Notes under the pieces: model-generated
The model's database searches: none
What the model was told of the DNA's origin: nothing
What the model saw: only the letters and a program-made list of their open reading frames with translations
In this document: positions 34,001 to 46,200 of the stretch, in pieces
Numbering within the stretch: position 1 is the first letter of the stretch
Layout of the letters: every line of letters begins with the position of its first letter
Made by a program: the position numbers and the translations under genes
Assembly (NCBI RefSeq): GCF_963678635.1
Contig: NC_087066.1
Coordinates: 15,795,949-15,859,948 of the forward strand
DNA length: 64,000 nt
Direction of reading: 5' to 3'
Origin: Symsagittifera roscoffensis
Lineage: Eukaryota > Xenacoelomorpha > Acoela > Convolutidae

Positions 34001-35457
34001 GCATCGAGGTCACCAGCTGGTTGACGATCGACCTGCAATCCCGTTCAACGCCTCGGCTGCGAATGGACACTGGCCTCTTCTCTGTTCTCTCGGTGACAGT
34101 CAACCTCTGCATGGTCTCCATCCATTCACGATCATGCCTATTCACTTCCCTATCCAACAAGTCACGGAGTTTTCCCATGACGTCCGGCGCCACGTTCACC
34201 GTCTTATTCAATAAAGCGATGCTGTTTATACCCAGCCTGGTCAGTTCTTGCTGTACCAAGTTGGATCGGACTAGCAGGTCCAACGGAACGGGTTCGCCTC
34301 TGGCTAAAAGCTTTATCTCCGCGGCCGTCTCCACTGGAAGGTCAGGGTGTCCAGGTATAGGATGTCCTGATTTGTCTAACCACCTAGTAAGTGGCAGCTT
34401 ATCGTAGGTTTCTTTGTCCAGAAAGGAAAACCCGTCTTTGATCTCTGATTGGTTAGCCTGCTTCTCCTCGAGGCGCTCATAAAATTCTGTCTTTTTACTG
34501 AGGCTATCTGCGTTCTGGTGCTTGTCACGGGTACGGTGCTCTATGATCATGTGGTATCCATCCAGGCGCACAATCCAACGACCAATATAGCTTTGGTCCA
34601 TCGAATAGGTTTTCAGCCAGGCAAGGGCACGATTATCCACACGTAACTTGAAGGGAGCACTCCCCAAGTAGGCCCTGTATTTTTCCACGAAAGTGATCAC
34701 CGCAAACATCTCCGCTTTTGGTGCGCCGTACTTCATTTCAGTATCACTCAGGACTTTACTCCCGTAGGCTATCGGACGAAGAACCGTTCTCCCGTTCCAC
34801 TCCTGCTCCTGGTGAAGTATGCCCGATATCGCAACCACTGATGCATCCGTGTCCAGCACGAAAATTCCCTTCTCTGTTGGCATGCCGAGGACCGGTGCCT
34901 CGCAAAGTTCACGCTTGATGTTTTCAAATGAAACTTGTGCCTCATCAGTCCAGGTGAACTTTTTGCCGTTGTTTCTCATCAGCCTCTGCATGGGGTATAT
35001 CTTGTCAGCATACCCCTTGATGAACTCTCGATAATAATTTGCGAATACCAGAAAACTCATCAGCTGTGTATCTGTTTTAGGTGCCTTCCAGGTCAGCACC
35101 GCTTCAACCGCTTCGGGATCTGGTCTCACTCCATGTTTGTCAACCAGGCGGCCCAGATACTTTATGGAATCCCTGAGGATTTCACACTTAGAGGGTTTGC
35201 ATTTCAGACCCGCCTGCTTCATGCAAGAAAACACCTCCTCCAACCTCTCTATGTGGTCTTCTAAGGTTGGTGTTGCAATCACGACATCATCGACATAACA
35301 CATAATGAGATTCCCGTATTTCTTAGTGACGCTCGTGAGTGCCTGGGCCATCAGTCGCTGGAATGTGGCCGTCGCGTTGCACAATCCGAATGGCATCCTC
35401 TTCCACTGGAACAGTCCCAGCTCACACGCGAAACCTGTTTTCTATCGATCTTGCTTT
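31068..35457 (-). pseudogene. Pol of the LTR element: C-terminal RT, RNase H and integrase
   Basis: The frame opens just after the RT breakpoint and runs to 31068. It contains the rest of RT (KTGFACELGLFQWKRMPFGL, catalytic YVDD near 35295, KYLGRLVDKHGVRPD), RNase H (VLDTDASVVAISG near 34855) and the integrase zinc finger (GHQGVDKAYNRIQ ... CLSCQQAK, 32930-32800). The integrase core has acidic residues in QIDHQK (about 32735), FQSDNGKAFVGD (about 32545) and GLVERQNRTL (about 32440). After the core comes an unusually long, acidic C-terminal extension of about 300 residues without a recognised chromodomain. A TAG at the Glu of the DREKTG motif (about 35433-35431) interrupts the RT. The large Ser/Thr-rich insert between RNase H and integrase (SGES repeats, 33560-33860) is also unusual. 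Confidence 0.88.
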
Positions 35458-38400
35458 CTGAGTGGCACTTGCGGAGCCCAAATCCAACGTCGTGAAGAAC
35501 TTAGCGTCTCCCAGCTTGGATAGGCTCTCATCGATGCGGGGAATCGGGTATGCGTCCTTTACAGTCACTGCGTTCAGATAACGGAAATCACAACAAAATC
35601 TGAGTTGTCCCCCTTTCTTTTTCGCCATGACCACGCCACAAGCCCATGGGGACTTCGACGGCTCAATCATGTCGTACTCCATTAACATTTCAATTTCCTT
35701 CCTACACGCTTCTGACTTATTTGGGGTCATTCTTCTCGCCCCTTCCCTATGAGGTACCGAGCCCTCTTCTATCTCAATCTCGTGCTCTACAAAATTGCAA
35801 CAACCTATATCGGCCTTATGCTTTGAAAAAACGTCTGCGTTCCGATCTAGCACCGCCCTGAGCGAATCTAGTTCCTTGTCAGATATTTTACCCTTCAGAT
35901 GTTCTATCTCAGGTAGGACAGGCCTATTCGCTGCTAACTCTGCTTCCGTCGGCCTCTCAGGAAAGTTGGAACAACTAGACAGCCCATCATCTGTTTCCGA
36001 CTTCATTGAAAACAATTTCCTAGAAGATTTCAATTCAATTACTCTTTTCATTATACATTCTTGGTTCGCATGTAATGGACATTTAGTTACGTCAAACTTC
36101 TTCAAGTTCTCCACACTCAGAAAGTCTGTGTTCAGAGGCAAAGCGCAGCCAAGTTTCTTTCCCCTCTGTATTGTCACTGTTGTTGCTTCTGTGTTCAATA
36201 ACACACTCACACACAGTCCGCTCTGAGTGAGTGAGAAGCTTCTTCCTAAAATAGCCGAGCTTTTACTGTTTGGATTTGGTACCAGACACACCTGTCTGTC
36301 ATTGCTGAGTTCATTCAAGTTCCTCATCCTAAACGTCGCTACTACGGCTTGGTTCGGTTTTAATCTAACTTTTCGATCCAGAAAAATCGGCACCTTGGCC
36401 TGATTAATTAAGATCTTATTAAGGGGTCTTTTCTCATACTTTCTTTCAGGATCCTTGATCCTAATCAATCCGTCATTGAGATCAATCGTGACGTCAAAGT
36501 TGCGAACGAAATCCCTTCCTAGAATGAACTGGTCGGATTCATCCAAATTCTCTACTACTAGGAAGCTCATCCAAAGATGTCTTCCTCCAAGCTGCAGTGA
36601 GATGATCGGGGTTCGTCCGGCGACATAGATCGCTCCCTGATTGGCAGCTGCCAACCTGATGTTTGTCGGTATGAGATCCGATCTTTCGAAACCCATGTCG
36701 GTCCAAGTTTTGACTGGCATGACACTAACCACTGCTCCCGTGTCTAGCAGCCCCTTTACTGAAAGTTGTCTGCCTTGCACGTCCAGAACGTGTGCGGCCA
36801 GATCGGCCTCGCAACCAATATGCACCGCATCTTGTTCGAGCATCGCGTTGTGTCCGATTCGTCTGACCTTCAGCTCCTCTTGACCAATGTATATCCGGCC
36901 AACCTGATCGTTCGCATCAGTTATGTGAGCTTTCGTGTAGATATTGATGCCATCCACATTCATCAGAATCGGGTAAGGGCCATAGACATCGATATAATGT
37001 CCGTCCACTTTCATCAGCCTCGGACCTCCCGTTGTGAGCAGCGCTCGCACTGCCCTGGAGTCCAGTTTGGGATCCTTCTCCTTCAAGTAGTCGGCATAGA
37101 TGTCCAGGTGGATTAGTGTAATCTCGGATGGTTCACTCAAGTTCTTGACCACCTGGTGCCCTGCGACTGAGATGATGGACATTATTTTGGTCCCCGCCTT
37201 CGTCATGCCGAAAGTCTTGCCAGATATAACGTTCAGTTTTAGTCCCTGTTTCTTGGGCTCCTCTTTGTCTTCTACTTTTGTCGCTTTACCGAGGACATTA
37301 AGACTCTCCCGAAGATCTGTGCTTTCCAGCTCCGACCTTACCCATTGCTCCACTTCTTTCGTGGCAAGGTCCTGTTTGACATTCTGCAGCGCTGTCCTTG
37401 CCGCCAGGCCGTAATCCACCTTGAGTGGACTAGACAACTCTGCTTCGAGGTTCGAGGCTACCACCTCGTCAGGCCATGTCTTAACCTTTTTGGTCGCAAA
37501 GGTGCTCGGTGTCGTTTCCTTTCTCCGAGATTCAGCCTCGTTCATCAGACGTGCTCGACTGGCCTTGACACCCGAAAGCGCCTCTTCGTGGCGGGGATGT
37601 TTCGCGTCCGCTACTGCGTCCCAAAATTGAGTACAATCCGACTTGAAGTGTCCCTCCAAATTACAGAAGAAACACCTCGGACCATATTTCATGATGAGCC
37701 CACTGACGTACTCCTCATGATCCTCGTCGGTCGCGTCGGCGTCCTCAAGAAAGTGGCCTATGGCTTTCATGTTCTGTTTGTATGCAGAACACGCAGAAAC
37801 GTGATGGTCCATCGAACCACAATTCGCGCACGACCTCCTCTTGTCCATGTCATCGCGAGGTTTGTACCAACTGGAATTCGCACCAGTGTTTGTCCCGCTA
37901 TAGTTGCCATAATTGCTGTAACGGTTTTGCGCCCTCGGTTTTATGAGTAAATACTCGCGTGACTTCATACGCAAGTCGTCGGGCGTGGGTACCTGGTCAA
38001 GCGACAGGGTGAAGTGAGTGGCCAACATCGTCTTCAGCTCCTCACTCCTTACTCCATCCATAAACTTCGAAGCAATCGCCAAGTTTCGCTCGGATATTCT
38101 CTCATCCGGGTTGCTTCTCCTCCTGAGCAATTCAAGGTCGTCCAAGAATTTATCTATTGATTCTTCATCTCTCTGACGCCTCTTCTCGAACTTCACCATG
38201 GCCTGGTGCCCTTGTACTCCAGAGCCGAAACGATTCAGCAGGATGTCGAATATCTTGCGAGCGCTGTCTCTCTCATTGGCTCTTTTCGCCATTACACAAT
38301 TTAATGCAGTACCCTCCAGGTTGCTCGTCAGCGCGCTGCACTCTTGTTTCTTGGAGAGATTCTCTTCCTCAAAGTGTAACTTCATCACCTCTATCCAAGT

Positions 38401-40041
38401 ATCAATGCAGCCGTCTGACTCGTCTTTATATGACTTCGGCTTTTTCAGTGTTCTTCTTGACCTCTCTCCTCTCTCGGTTGACTTCGAGAGCTTGGTGATG
38501 AATGTTTCAAGAGATCTGTTCAGAGGCTCAAACATCGAGGCATACATCGTTGTGTCTTGCGAGACTGTAGGTACTGAACTGACTTGTGGCACGGTTGGCA
38601 ATCTTGTCTCCGGGGTGGCATCTGCCTCCGGCGGTACTGGATTCGTCCAGCCAGGCCTCTGCGGGGCTGCCCTTGGCCGCTCTTTGTTTCTATGTTCGTA
38701 GTTCGTTCTCGAGCCCTGCTGGGCTCTGGCACTGTTGCCCGTACCATCTCCAACATTCGCATGGCTTGAGCGCTCCCTTGAGTTGGAATGCTCCTGCCAA
38801 CTACTCCCATTCAGGATCGCGTCAAGCTTCCGCATCATCAAGTCAGATTTGGCGTCTAACCTCTTCTCCAGGCCAGTCATCGTTTGGGCGTAGGTATTAT
38901 CATGATCATTCAATAATTGCTCGATCTCTCTTGTCATCCTTGCCTCTCTTTCCTCTGACTCTTTGTTTGCCTGTGCCAGGCTCTCAGCCAGGCATTGATC
39001 GGTGTTATGAATCAATTGAGCCTGATCAAACCTCGCCTGCGACTTCACGTGCGTTAGCTCGTCTCTCAGATTCTCTTGACCCTTGTGAGCTCTCTCATCC
39101 ACCTGATCTATTCTTTTAGTCATGTCCCGTCTCAGTTCATCCAGACCATTCATTACGCCAGCGAACATGTCACTTATGTCGCCAGTGGCCCCAAATGACG
39201 GGGTTAGTCCCAGCGAAGATGAGGTCAACGGCGGCTGCAGCCTGGTGCTTGATTACGCACCGCCTCTTAGCTTGCTCATCGACGTCATTAATCTGTCGAA
39301 GGTTGACGACGCTCCCATCGTTATCCCATCTGACATGGGCCTGGTCGGCGAGGTTGATGACGCCTTCCTGCTCATATCATTCCTTGGGCACGGTGTGAAG
39401 TTCAAATCCGGATGGGTTATCTCCGGGTAGTCATCACTGGAAGTCAAACCTACAGTTGGTAGTGACGCCATGCGTTCGTCGTACAAGGACTTCCAACTCT
39501 TCTTGGCCTTCGAGAACGTCTGCTCTTCACCCGGACTCATACTCGACATCATCGCGTTGTTACTCTGTTTGGCCAAGGATGAGTGTGCACTTGTCAGATG
39601 TGAAGGTTCCTTTCTCCATTTATAGCTCTTAGTCTCTGATTTGGACATTCCCCTGTGCAACACTTCCTCCCGAGGTTCGACCTCGGGACGCTCCGAGGTC
39701 TCCTCTGTCCTCTCGGCTTCCTCCCGTTCGAGGACCTCGTCTGGCTCAAAGTCGGGTCGAATGAGCGTTCGCTCCCCTTCGTCAAAGGGATCCACCAGCG
39801 TTTCGCTCGCAGGCTCGGCCTCGGCGCTCCGCCTTTGATTGACATCGAGGTTTTTCTCGCTCCTTAGTTTCATTTCGCTCACTGAAAGATCAGGTTGACC
39901 CTTAGTCGATTCGTCTTCAGCAAACGCGTCGGAAGCGCTGCTAAACGAGGTTTGGCTACGCCTAGTTCTAAACTTCCGCGTGCTTCCCTTGCTTAGCCTG
40001 GGAATTTTAGTAGTCGATCCTAGCGAGTCCCTGCGCTGCAT
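35422..40041 (-). pseudogene. Gag-protease-RT(N) of the LTR element, with an in-frame stop
   Basis: The frame starts at ATG 40041 and is interrupted once by TAA at 39255-39253. It then stays in the same frame to 35422, where it fails within RT. Order: an acidic/basic disordered N-terminus, coiled-coil segments (about 39130-38850), a retrotransposon Gag capsid region (WIEVMKLHFEEENLSKKQEC, FGSGVQGHQAMVKFEKRRQR) and two zinc knuckles (CANCGSMDHHVSAC near 37830; CFFCNLEGHFKSDC near 37675). After them come the aspartic protease (GLLDTGAVVSVMP near 36752, FILGRDF) and the start of RT (QLRFCCDFRYLNAVTV, FFTTLDLGSA). Beyond LDLGSA a short deletion removes the expected FWQI part and shifts the frame. 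Gag, PR and RT thus appear to have formed one polyprotein. Confidence 0.88.
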
Positions 40042-40440
40042 AGTTTTTATCAAAATGAAAGTATTCGTAATTTGATGGCAATGCAAACGTACCACAAACA
40101 AGATTTAGTTAAATCACTTAACGCTGCCTACTCGATTCCGTCAGTATCAAAATGTCTCGTAGATCTCTCACGACTAAATTAGTGACTCAGCTAAAGTTAC
40201 ACACAGGGTCTACCCAGTATTGATATAATGCTAACTCAACCCGGTTGTATAGTATAACAGTATCACTAAGTTTCCACAAGATATAATCGACACACAAAAC
40301 ACAATCGATAATCAGATAAGAATATCCTACAGGTGACAGCGACCTTTTGTCAGTATCAATTTATCGCCACACAATTTATCAAGTCACTGCTTTGTTAAAA
40401 TTAAACAATCTTTGATAAAAAGCAGTGATGATTCAGAAAT
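40042..40440. other. Leader just upstream of gag (minus strand)
   Basis: The expected location of the primer-binding site and the inner LTR end of the minus-strand element. No convincing match to a tRNA 3' end was recognised. Confidence 0.35.
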
Positions 40441-40830
40441 AGATAAATAAAACTTAGTCTTAAAGAAAAAGACTTCCCCCAATCGGAACGATCCGAAAGA
40501 ACGAAGCCCAGGACACAGTCTTCTCAAGTGGGTGTGTATCTGCCTAATACACCCACCAAGGTCTTCTTTTGGGTGTCCTGCGATTGCCCGAGCTGTCCTA
40601 CTAAGTAGCTCAAGGCAACCTCTGATCGAAAATTCGTAAAGTCTATGAAAAAGCTCTCCCACACTCGGACTGCTCCAAGTGCACGAGAGTAGGGAACAAT
40701 TTTTCTTCTCAAGTGGGTGTGTATTTGCCTAATACACCCACCGAGGTCTTCCTTTATTTGTTCCCGGATTGCCCGAAATCTCTTATTAAGTAGCTCAAGG
40801 CAACCACACAACCAAAATCACAATCAAAAA
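40440..40830. repeat. 185-bp tandem duplication, each unit with a conserved hairpin
   Basis: Two diverged copies with a 185-bp offset (for example, TTCTCAAGTGGGTGTGTAT at 40521 and 40706). Each contains GTGGGTGT, a 13-nt loop and ACACCCAC, giving an 8-bp stem at about 40528-40556 and 40713-40741. The loop differs by one base, the stems not at all. Both units keep an open minus-strand frame with the shared words KEDLGGCIRQIHTHLRR. The tract lies upstream of gag in the minus-strand element's LTR/leader region. Confidence 0.8.
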
Positions 40831-41029
40831 CAATTTGGTTCGGGTACTTCTAATACACCCAATATAGAATCCAAAGTTGATCACGAATTTCCGGGTCAAA
40901 ATGGGTCCTTATGATCCTGATAAGCACGCCTAATATCCTAATATGATCCTAATTAAATGGATATTTTCCGTTTCCCAAATTGCCACAGAAGGTTTACTCA
41001 AGTCTCTTACAAGGAAGATCGCTAGAAGG

Positions 41030-43100
41030 TTTAAGACACTCCGGAGGGTTACCTCGGAGGATACCTCAATCACCCAAGTTACTTTGGAGGGTCCCCCTAA
41101 ATTTACTAAGGAGGGTCAATAAGATGCTTAATACGCTCCGGAGGGTTACTTCGGAGGGTACCTCCAAAATTTTCAAATTTTTTGATCTCGCTTGGAAGGT
41201 TCTCCTACTAACTTCAAAAAGCGTCAAAACAAGCTAAGGGCTCTAGGGGGAGCTGTTTCAACTTCTTAGGGTGATCTCGTGGAAATCTTCCACTAAGGAG
41301 GGTTGCTAAAGGGTTTAGCTGACTCCGGAGGGTCACTTCGGAGGGTCCCCCCAAAATCAAGAAAAAGGGTTATCTCACCGCAGTAAAGCCTCTGAAAGCG
41401 GTCTACCTGACTTAAAACTAGGTTGGCTGACACGGTCAACCTTCCCAGTTGAATAAAAAGATGTTTTGATAAAATTTTCTGCCGCTCGGAGGGTTGCCCG
41501 TGATTTGGACCCTCCGAACCAACAAATTCTAAAAAGTTTTTTCTTTTCCGAAATAATCAACCCAAAAACGGTTGCGATCCGGAAAAGTGGTCAAAAACGT
41601 CGACTTATGGTACCAAAATTATCCCGATCGGATAACTAGTCTTTGAGAAGTCGCCAAAAACGCGTTCGTCAAAATGGCCTTTTTTCACCACCTATATAGG
41701 TTCTGAAAGACTTTTTCCGCAATTCCTGTCGAAAGTGCCTAAAAATACTTGAAATGAGCGTAGCAGCCCTGTATGAAACTGGAATAATGCAAAAAACCGG
41801 ACCAAAATTGGTTTGGAGACAAAAATTTGGCCAAAAACTATCGGATTCCTTCCCTTTCCTCGGATTCCTTCCCTTTCCAAACCTTAAGTCGTTAGCTCTA
41901 TCCACGGAGCTACTCGGAGGGTTGCCCAAAAATTTCTCTAGTAACCGAGCACGTTATGCTAGCACGCTCCTAACGCAAAAAATTTTATTGCTCTAACTCT
42001 AAAAACTCAAAAACTCGATCCCCAAAACAGATTGACAAAATACAGAAAATTATCAAAATTTTGATCGAAAAATTTTCGTTTTTCTAACTTCTACTGAGTC
42101 TTTGCTCACGCGGTTTCCTTAGTGAAGGGGATCGAACTACGTAGCTACTCTCTATATAAAAGCTTTTTGCCTATCGGAAAAGCTCGGATATCCGAAAATT
42201 TGGGGGTCTACGGTTTGGTCGAAAATTGGTAATTTTCGACAAAAAAAATGGGTGTTTCTTGGGTCTAAATAGGAGATAAGTAATATATAATAAGGATAAT
42301 AATCTATTAATAGTCGTTAATGAATAGTACTATACCCTCCTTTGCACCAAAATATCCGAATTAAGACCCTTAACTCGGAAATTTGTAATCGATGGAGGGT
42401 ACAATCGGACCGCGCCAATCGTGCCCCCCACCACTTAAGTTTTAAAGAAATAGTACCCGAACGATACTAAAATTGCTTCAACGATACCCAACAGTCGTTG
42501 CGGATGTTGTCCTTGATGTCCCTGTTGAGTGTGGAACACGTTGATCAGCTTGCCACTCTACCCTCCGGCCACCGGCAAAATCACCATTAACGTGCTTAAA
42601 CACTCAAATTACACTCGAGGGAGGGTATCCAACCCTTCACCAAAACACACAATCTTTCTATCAGAAACGATATGAATCAATCTGAAACAACAACAAATAG
42701 GAAGGTCAGATTACATCTCGTCCGGAAATAACATATAAACTGTCACTTTACGTTTTTTTTTTTTACTTTTTTTGGTCTTTTTTGGATTTTTTTACTGTTT
42801 TTTGTACTTTTTGTCTTTATATAAATGTTTTTGGCTTTTTCTTGGTTATACATTATTTTTGTTTGGTTTTACGCTTTCTCTTTAGTTGTTTTTGGTCCTG
42901 GGACCTCAGGACAAGCGGGCTCTAGATTTCCCACCTAACCCTCCGGCCCCCGGAATTTTCGGTGTTAACTAAGTTAAAAAGCTAAATTGCACTAGACGGA
43001 GGGTACGCACCTTCCCCCTAGTACAATAACGGTCATTAAGGCCTCTAACTCGGGCATACGCCCGGAGCGGAGGGTTCGTCGCTGAAACGCTTGCTGATCA
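41030..43100. repeat. GGAGGGT-rich tract upstream of the minus-strand element's gag
   Basis: The 7-mer GGAGGGT, or its complement ACCCTCC, recurs at least 15 times (around 41041, 41087, 41113, 41140, 41153, 41296, 41322, 41335, 41488, 41511, 41914, 42335, 42390, 42560, 42617, 42942, 42999, 43068). It often appears as pairs CGGAGGGT-(4-6 nt)-TCGGAGGGT. Spacing is irregular, so it is not a simple satellite. No protein-coding frame is credible. It could be the LTR/leader of the minus-strand retroelement. Confidence 0.65.
42746..42870. repeat. Poly-T-rich low-complexity tract
   Basis: A series of T-runs interrupted by AC, GG or GTAC, as in a degraded homopolymer. No gene. Confidence 0.8.
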
Positions 43101-43541
43101 TGATGGTTTCATGCCTTTAACAGGCCCACCCAGGAGCGCCATAAAAACGTCTATGTAACATTCGCCCAAATATCACACAGCGACGGAGCGTAGAAAAAGT
43201 ACCTATCAACGACTGGCAGGCGTCAGTTACCTTAATTCTACTCGTTTTTCACCGTCTCGACCTTGCCAGTTGATTTTCTGGTCTGTTTAGGGCAAAGTAA
43301 AAAGTTACCATTTTTAGGCCATCAGTCGAACGACTTTTGATCAGCTTTCGTTTGCATGCGAACACAACCACATAGCTGAGTCTCGGATCCTCAGACTACG
43401 TGATTGTCATTAAAAACACGGCTCGAACAACCTATTTTATTATGTTTTTGTGTGACAGTTTTATATTAAATCCATTGGAGATGGATTGACCCTTTCCTTT
43501 TTCTATCTACTCATGCTCTGAAATATTAAATAATAACGGTG

Positions 43542-46200
43542 TTAATTAAGATCTAGGACATTACAGCAGCTGTTATAGTCAGTTTTCACAGTCCCTTCAC
43601 ATATAACAGTCTCTGGGGGACCAAGCCTCCGCTCCCGTGATTTTCTTGAGATAACACTCTTATCTCCTATATTTCGTGTCCCGGGAGGGTTCCGTGGTAT
43701 TTCTCTTCCCCCCACTGAAGCCTCCGTCTCCACAAATATCTGTCGCTAAGGTCCTTATCGTGTGTTTTTGCCACGATAAGAGGCTCCGTGTTTTTCTGTC
43801 TCTGATACAACTGTTCTTCACAATCTATATCGTGGTTCTGATTTTCGTCTTTTTTATTCAAAATGGCCGTCTTTTTTCTATTTCTCAGAAATGTTCTTCT
43901 TCCAATCGAAATTTTGAAAATAAAAATTCTAGAACATTCTGACCCTCCGTCGCAACACTTTTTTGTTCATAAGGCCTTTAGTCACTTTTTTTTCTGTCGC
44001 GGGAAGGTTATGCTGTGTCATCTGGCAGAATGGCACAGTTGGTGGTTTTTTGTTTGCCTCTACATTGTCCATAGTTGGTGTCCATAGTTGGTGGTGAGGA
44101 AGTTTTCATTCTTCCTCATTAAAATAGAGTTAGTATCAGCCTGTATAATTACGCATTTAAATTCCGAGCTTGGATTTTTAGTTAATCGTCTCAGTTTTTC
44201 CTCTGTGCTACTGTCCCTATATGAAAGGATTATCGTGTCGTTGGAAATAGTCTCTGTTCTAATTCTAGCTGTAATACTAGAATCCAAAATTAAATTTTTA
44301 GTATCTTCAGGAATTTTGAAGGGCTCAAACTCACGTATAATTGGGGCCCTGGCACTGACGTTTTGGGTGCTTGATGCCTGAATCATTTAACTTATCGTAC
44401 GATTGTTTTCTTTCCAATAAGAAAAGATCACTTTTCGGTATCGCCTTCTTTCATTCTCATAAAGACAGCATTCTTTCTATCCCATTAATCTGCACTATGA
44501 GGATATGACCTAAAATAAAAAAATCTCTCTTCTGCTAAGAAATTCACTTCTGTTAAAAAAATTCACTTGGTTAAAAGTAACAATGAGTTAGGCACCCTAC
44601 TCGAGAGACTACTCAGTTTCTTCAATTCACAACCAAGCGAACATTTCTCTGTGTTGATTGAAACACTCATGCATGCTGGAATATTTGAAACAATTACTCC
44701 ACTAAAGCTTTTCCAAAAATTGAAAGTGTTTCTAAGAACAAACCAAATCGTAATGCGAATTTATAATTGCGCCACATGTAAACTCAAATAATATATAACT
44801 TAAATGTTTCATCTCGTTTTTTCTAAGCTCAGTCATCAGGTTGCTCTTTCGATAAATCTACACAGGTTGTACAAGGCTGTTAGCAACACTCCATATCTTC
44901 TTCTTGTGACATCGACTCGGCAAAATTGGTCTAGATCACTTGAAGCATGTCAGTGGCTATTCGAACGCCGCTAGAGGCAGTCCTCCATTACTTTTGCTCC
45001 TCAACCCTAGGATTACATTAGTGCAGGGGATCCACAGTGGTTTCTTTGCTTCTGCAGAAGCTGTCATGGACGCACAATATCATGTTTCTGTCCAAGTCTT
45101 CCTGCAGCACTTCTTTTTTCTCGCTGTCAATCGTCCTCAAAGTTTTCTTAGCCGCAATAGTCGCTGCTTTTCGGTGTGTTACGAAAGCTCGCTTGAAAGC
45201 TTCCGATACAATATCCAGCTGGAACGAACTGTACACCCTGCCGTGTTTCGTCTTATGATTTTTAGCATACTCGTATATCCAAGCTGTCATGCTGGCACGG
45301 AACCTTGGCATTAATAGTTTCCTGGACCATATCTTCTTGACTTCAGTCGGTGTGCTCAGAATAATGCACATTTTCTCGAACAGATGTAAATCTTTCAGAC
45401 AGTTCCTTAGTCGGTGCTCCCTGACTATTGTTCTCGCTCACATGAGGATCCAGCCATTTAATTGCCATCATCACTCCGACTACTCTTATTGTTACTGGTT
45501 GCGATGAGTCTGTTGAAGACATGGAGAGCAGGTCTCCAGCGTCCCACATGTGCACCAGATTACTACGCGCAGGATAACACCATGTTTGCAACAAACAGTC
45601 ATTGGCATGGAAGTTCATCGTGTGTATACATGATGGTCCTCCAGTTATGAAGCCCTGACGCTTCGCTTTCATCATTACCCTTTCGGCATTGTCACTATCG
45701 TCTACTGCATTGTAAATAAGGCCGTCAATCCTTTTTGCTTTTGTCCTTCAAAGTCGCTGAAGTTCCGGCCAGCATATCTCATGAATTTTTTTCTTAGTAT
45801 CGGTTCCAATTTACTCTTAATTATCTCAGGAACTGCGGCAAACATCTTTCAGAGCACTTTAGGACGGAGAAAGTTTGATCTCCTAAAGTCTTCGTGCTTT
45901 TCAGATTCACTGCCACAAAGTACACTGGGTATCGGCTCTTGCTCAGGCGAGCCACACTCCAGCCCACAAGATGGTTTGAGATACGCTTCGCTTTGCTTGA
46001 GATTTATATCCACTTCGATCGCGTCCCTGCACCTTCGAATTTGATTTTGCTCGGATTGTAACACACCTGGAAACATTTCTACACTGATGGTGGTCACCGC
46101 CTCGTGCCTTTGTTCCAGCTTCAATATTAACTCTTATGAACCTGCTGTAGGATCCCAGTGTTTTCACTAGATTCAATTTTTTTTTCTCCATGACAATCTG
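43542..46200 (-). pseudogene. Decayed retroelement coding region ending in an SGNH-like segment
   Basis: A set of minus-strand open pieces (46191-45849, 45675-45343, 45371-45018, 44386-44060, 43861-43667), separated by stops and shifts, all coding in one direction. The 45675 and 45371 pieces overlap in different frames over the same bases, so a frameshift lies near 45350. Recognisable content is confined to 44386-44060 (separate entry). The others (MAIKWLDPHVSENN, RFRASMTAWIYEYAKNHKTK, EDLDRNMILCVHDS) I cannot assign. It probably is a dead mobile element older than the 28-40 kb one. Confidence 0.45.
44060..44386 (-). pseudogene. Eroded SGNH-hydrolase-like ORF
   Basis: 108 residues from ATG 44386. 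After a Ser-rich start it reads TKNLILDSSITARI, TIILSYRDSSTEEKLRRLTK and CVIIQADTNSIL. Aligned by eye to the pattern xxLIIGDSxTRxI ... xxVxIxxGTNDI, it keeps the order, spacing and hydrophobic strands of SGNH blocks I and III. The catalytic GDS has become DSS and GTND has become DTNS. The His block is not visible before the stop. It is an inactive relative of the type of domain seen at 28.8-30.3 kb, perhaps from a LINE ORF1. Confidence 0.5.

Larger units (their letters stand above)
28120..40041 (-). mobile_element. Ty3/Gypsy-type LTR retroelement with an SGNH-hydrolase ORF in the env position
   Basis: A minus-strand element of at least 12 kb in the order gag, protease, RT, RNase H, integrase (the Metaviridae order). 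It is followed by three further open segments: a small ORF, an SGNH-like ORF and a same-frame Ser/Pro-rich ORF. LTRs are not demonstrated: the downstream one would lie in the gap, and I could not pin the upstream one in 40.1-44 kb. It is GC-richer than the flanks. Gag-pol carries an in-frame stop (39253-39255), a small deletion within RT and a nonsense codon just after it, so this copy is defective. Confidence 0.88.

Noticed and set aside
28840-40100. Many plus-strand open frames opposite the minus-strand retroelement
   Set aside because: They are antisense shadows of a GC-richer coding region; none has domain features.
40440-40830. CRISPR-like array from repeated hairpin units
   Set aside because: Only two long diverged units, eukaryotic context and no cas genes.
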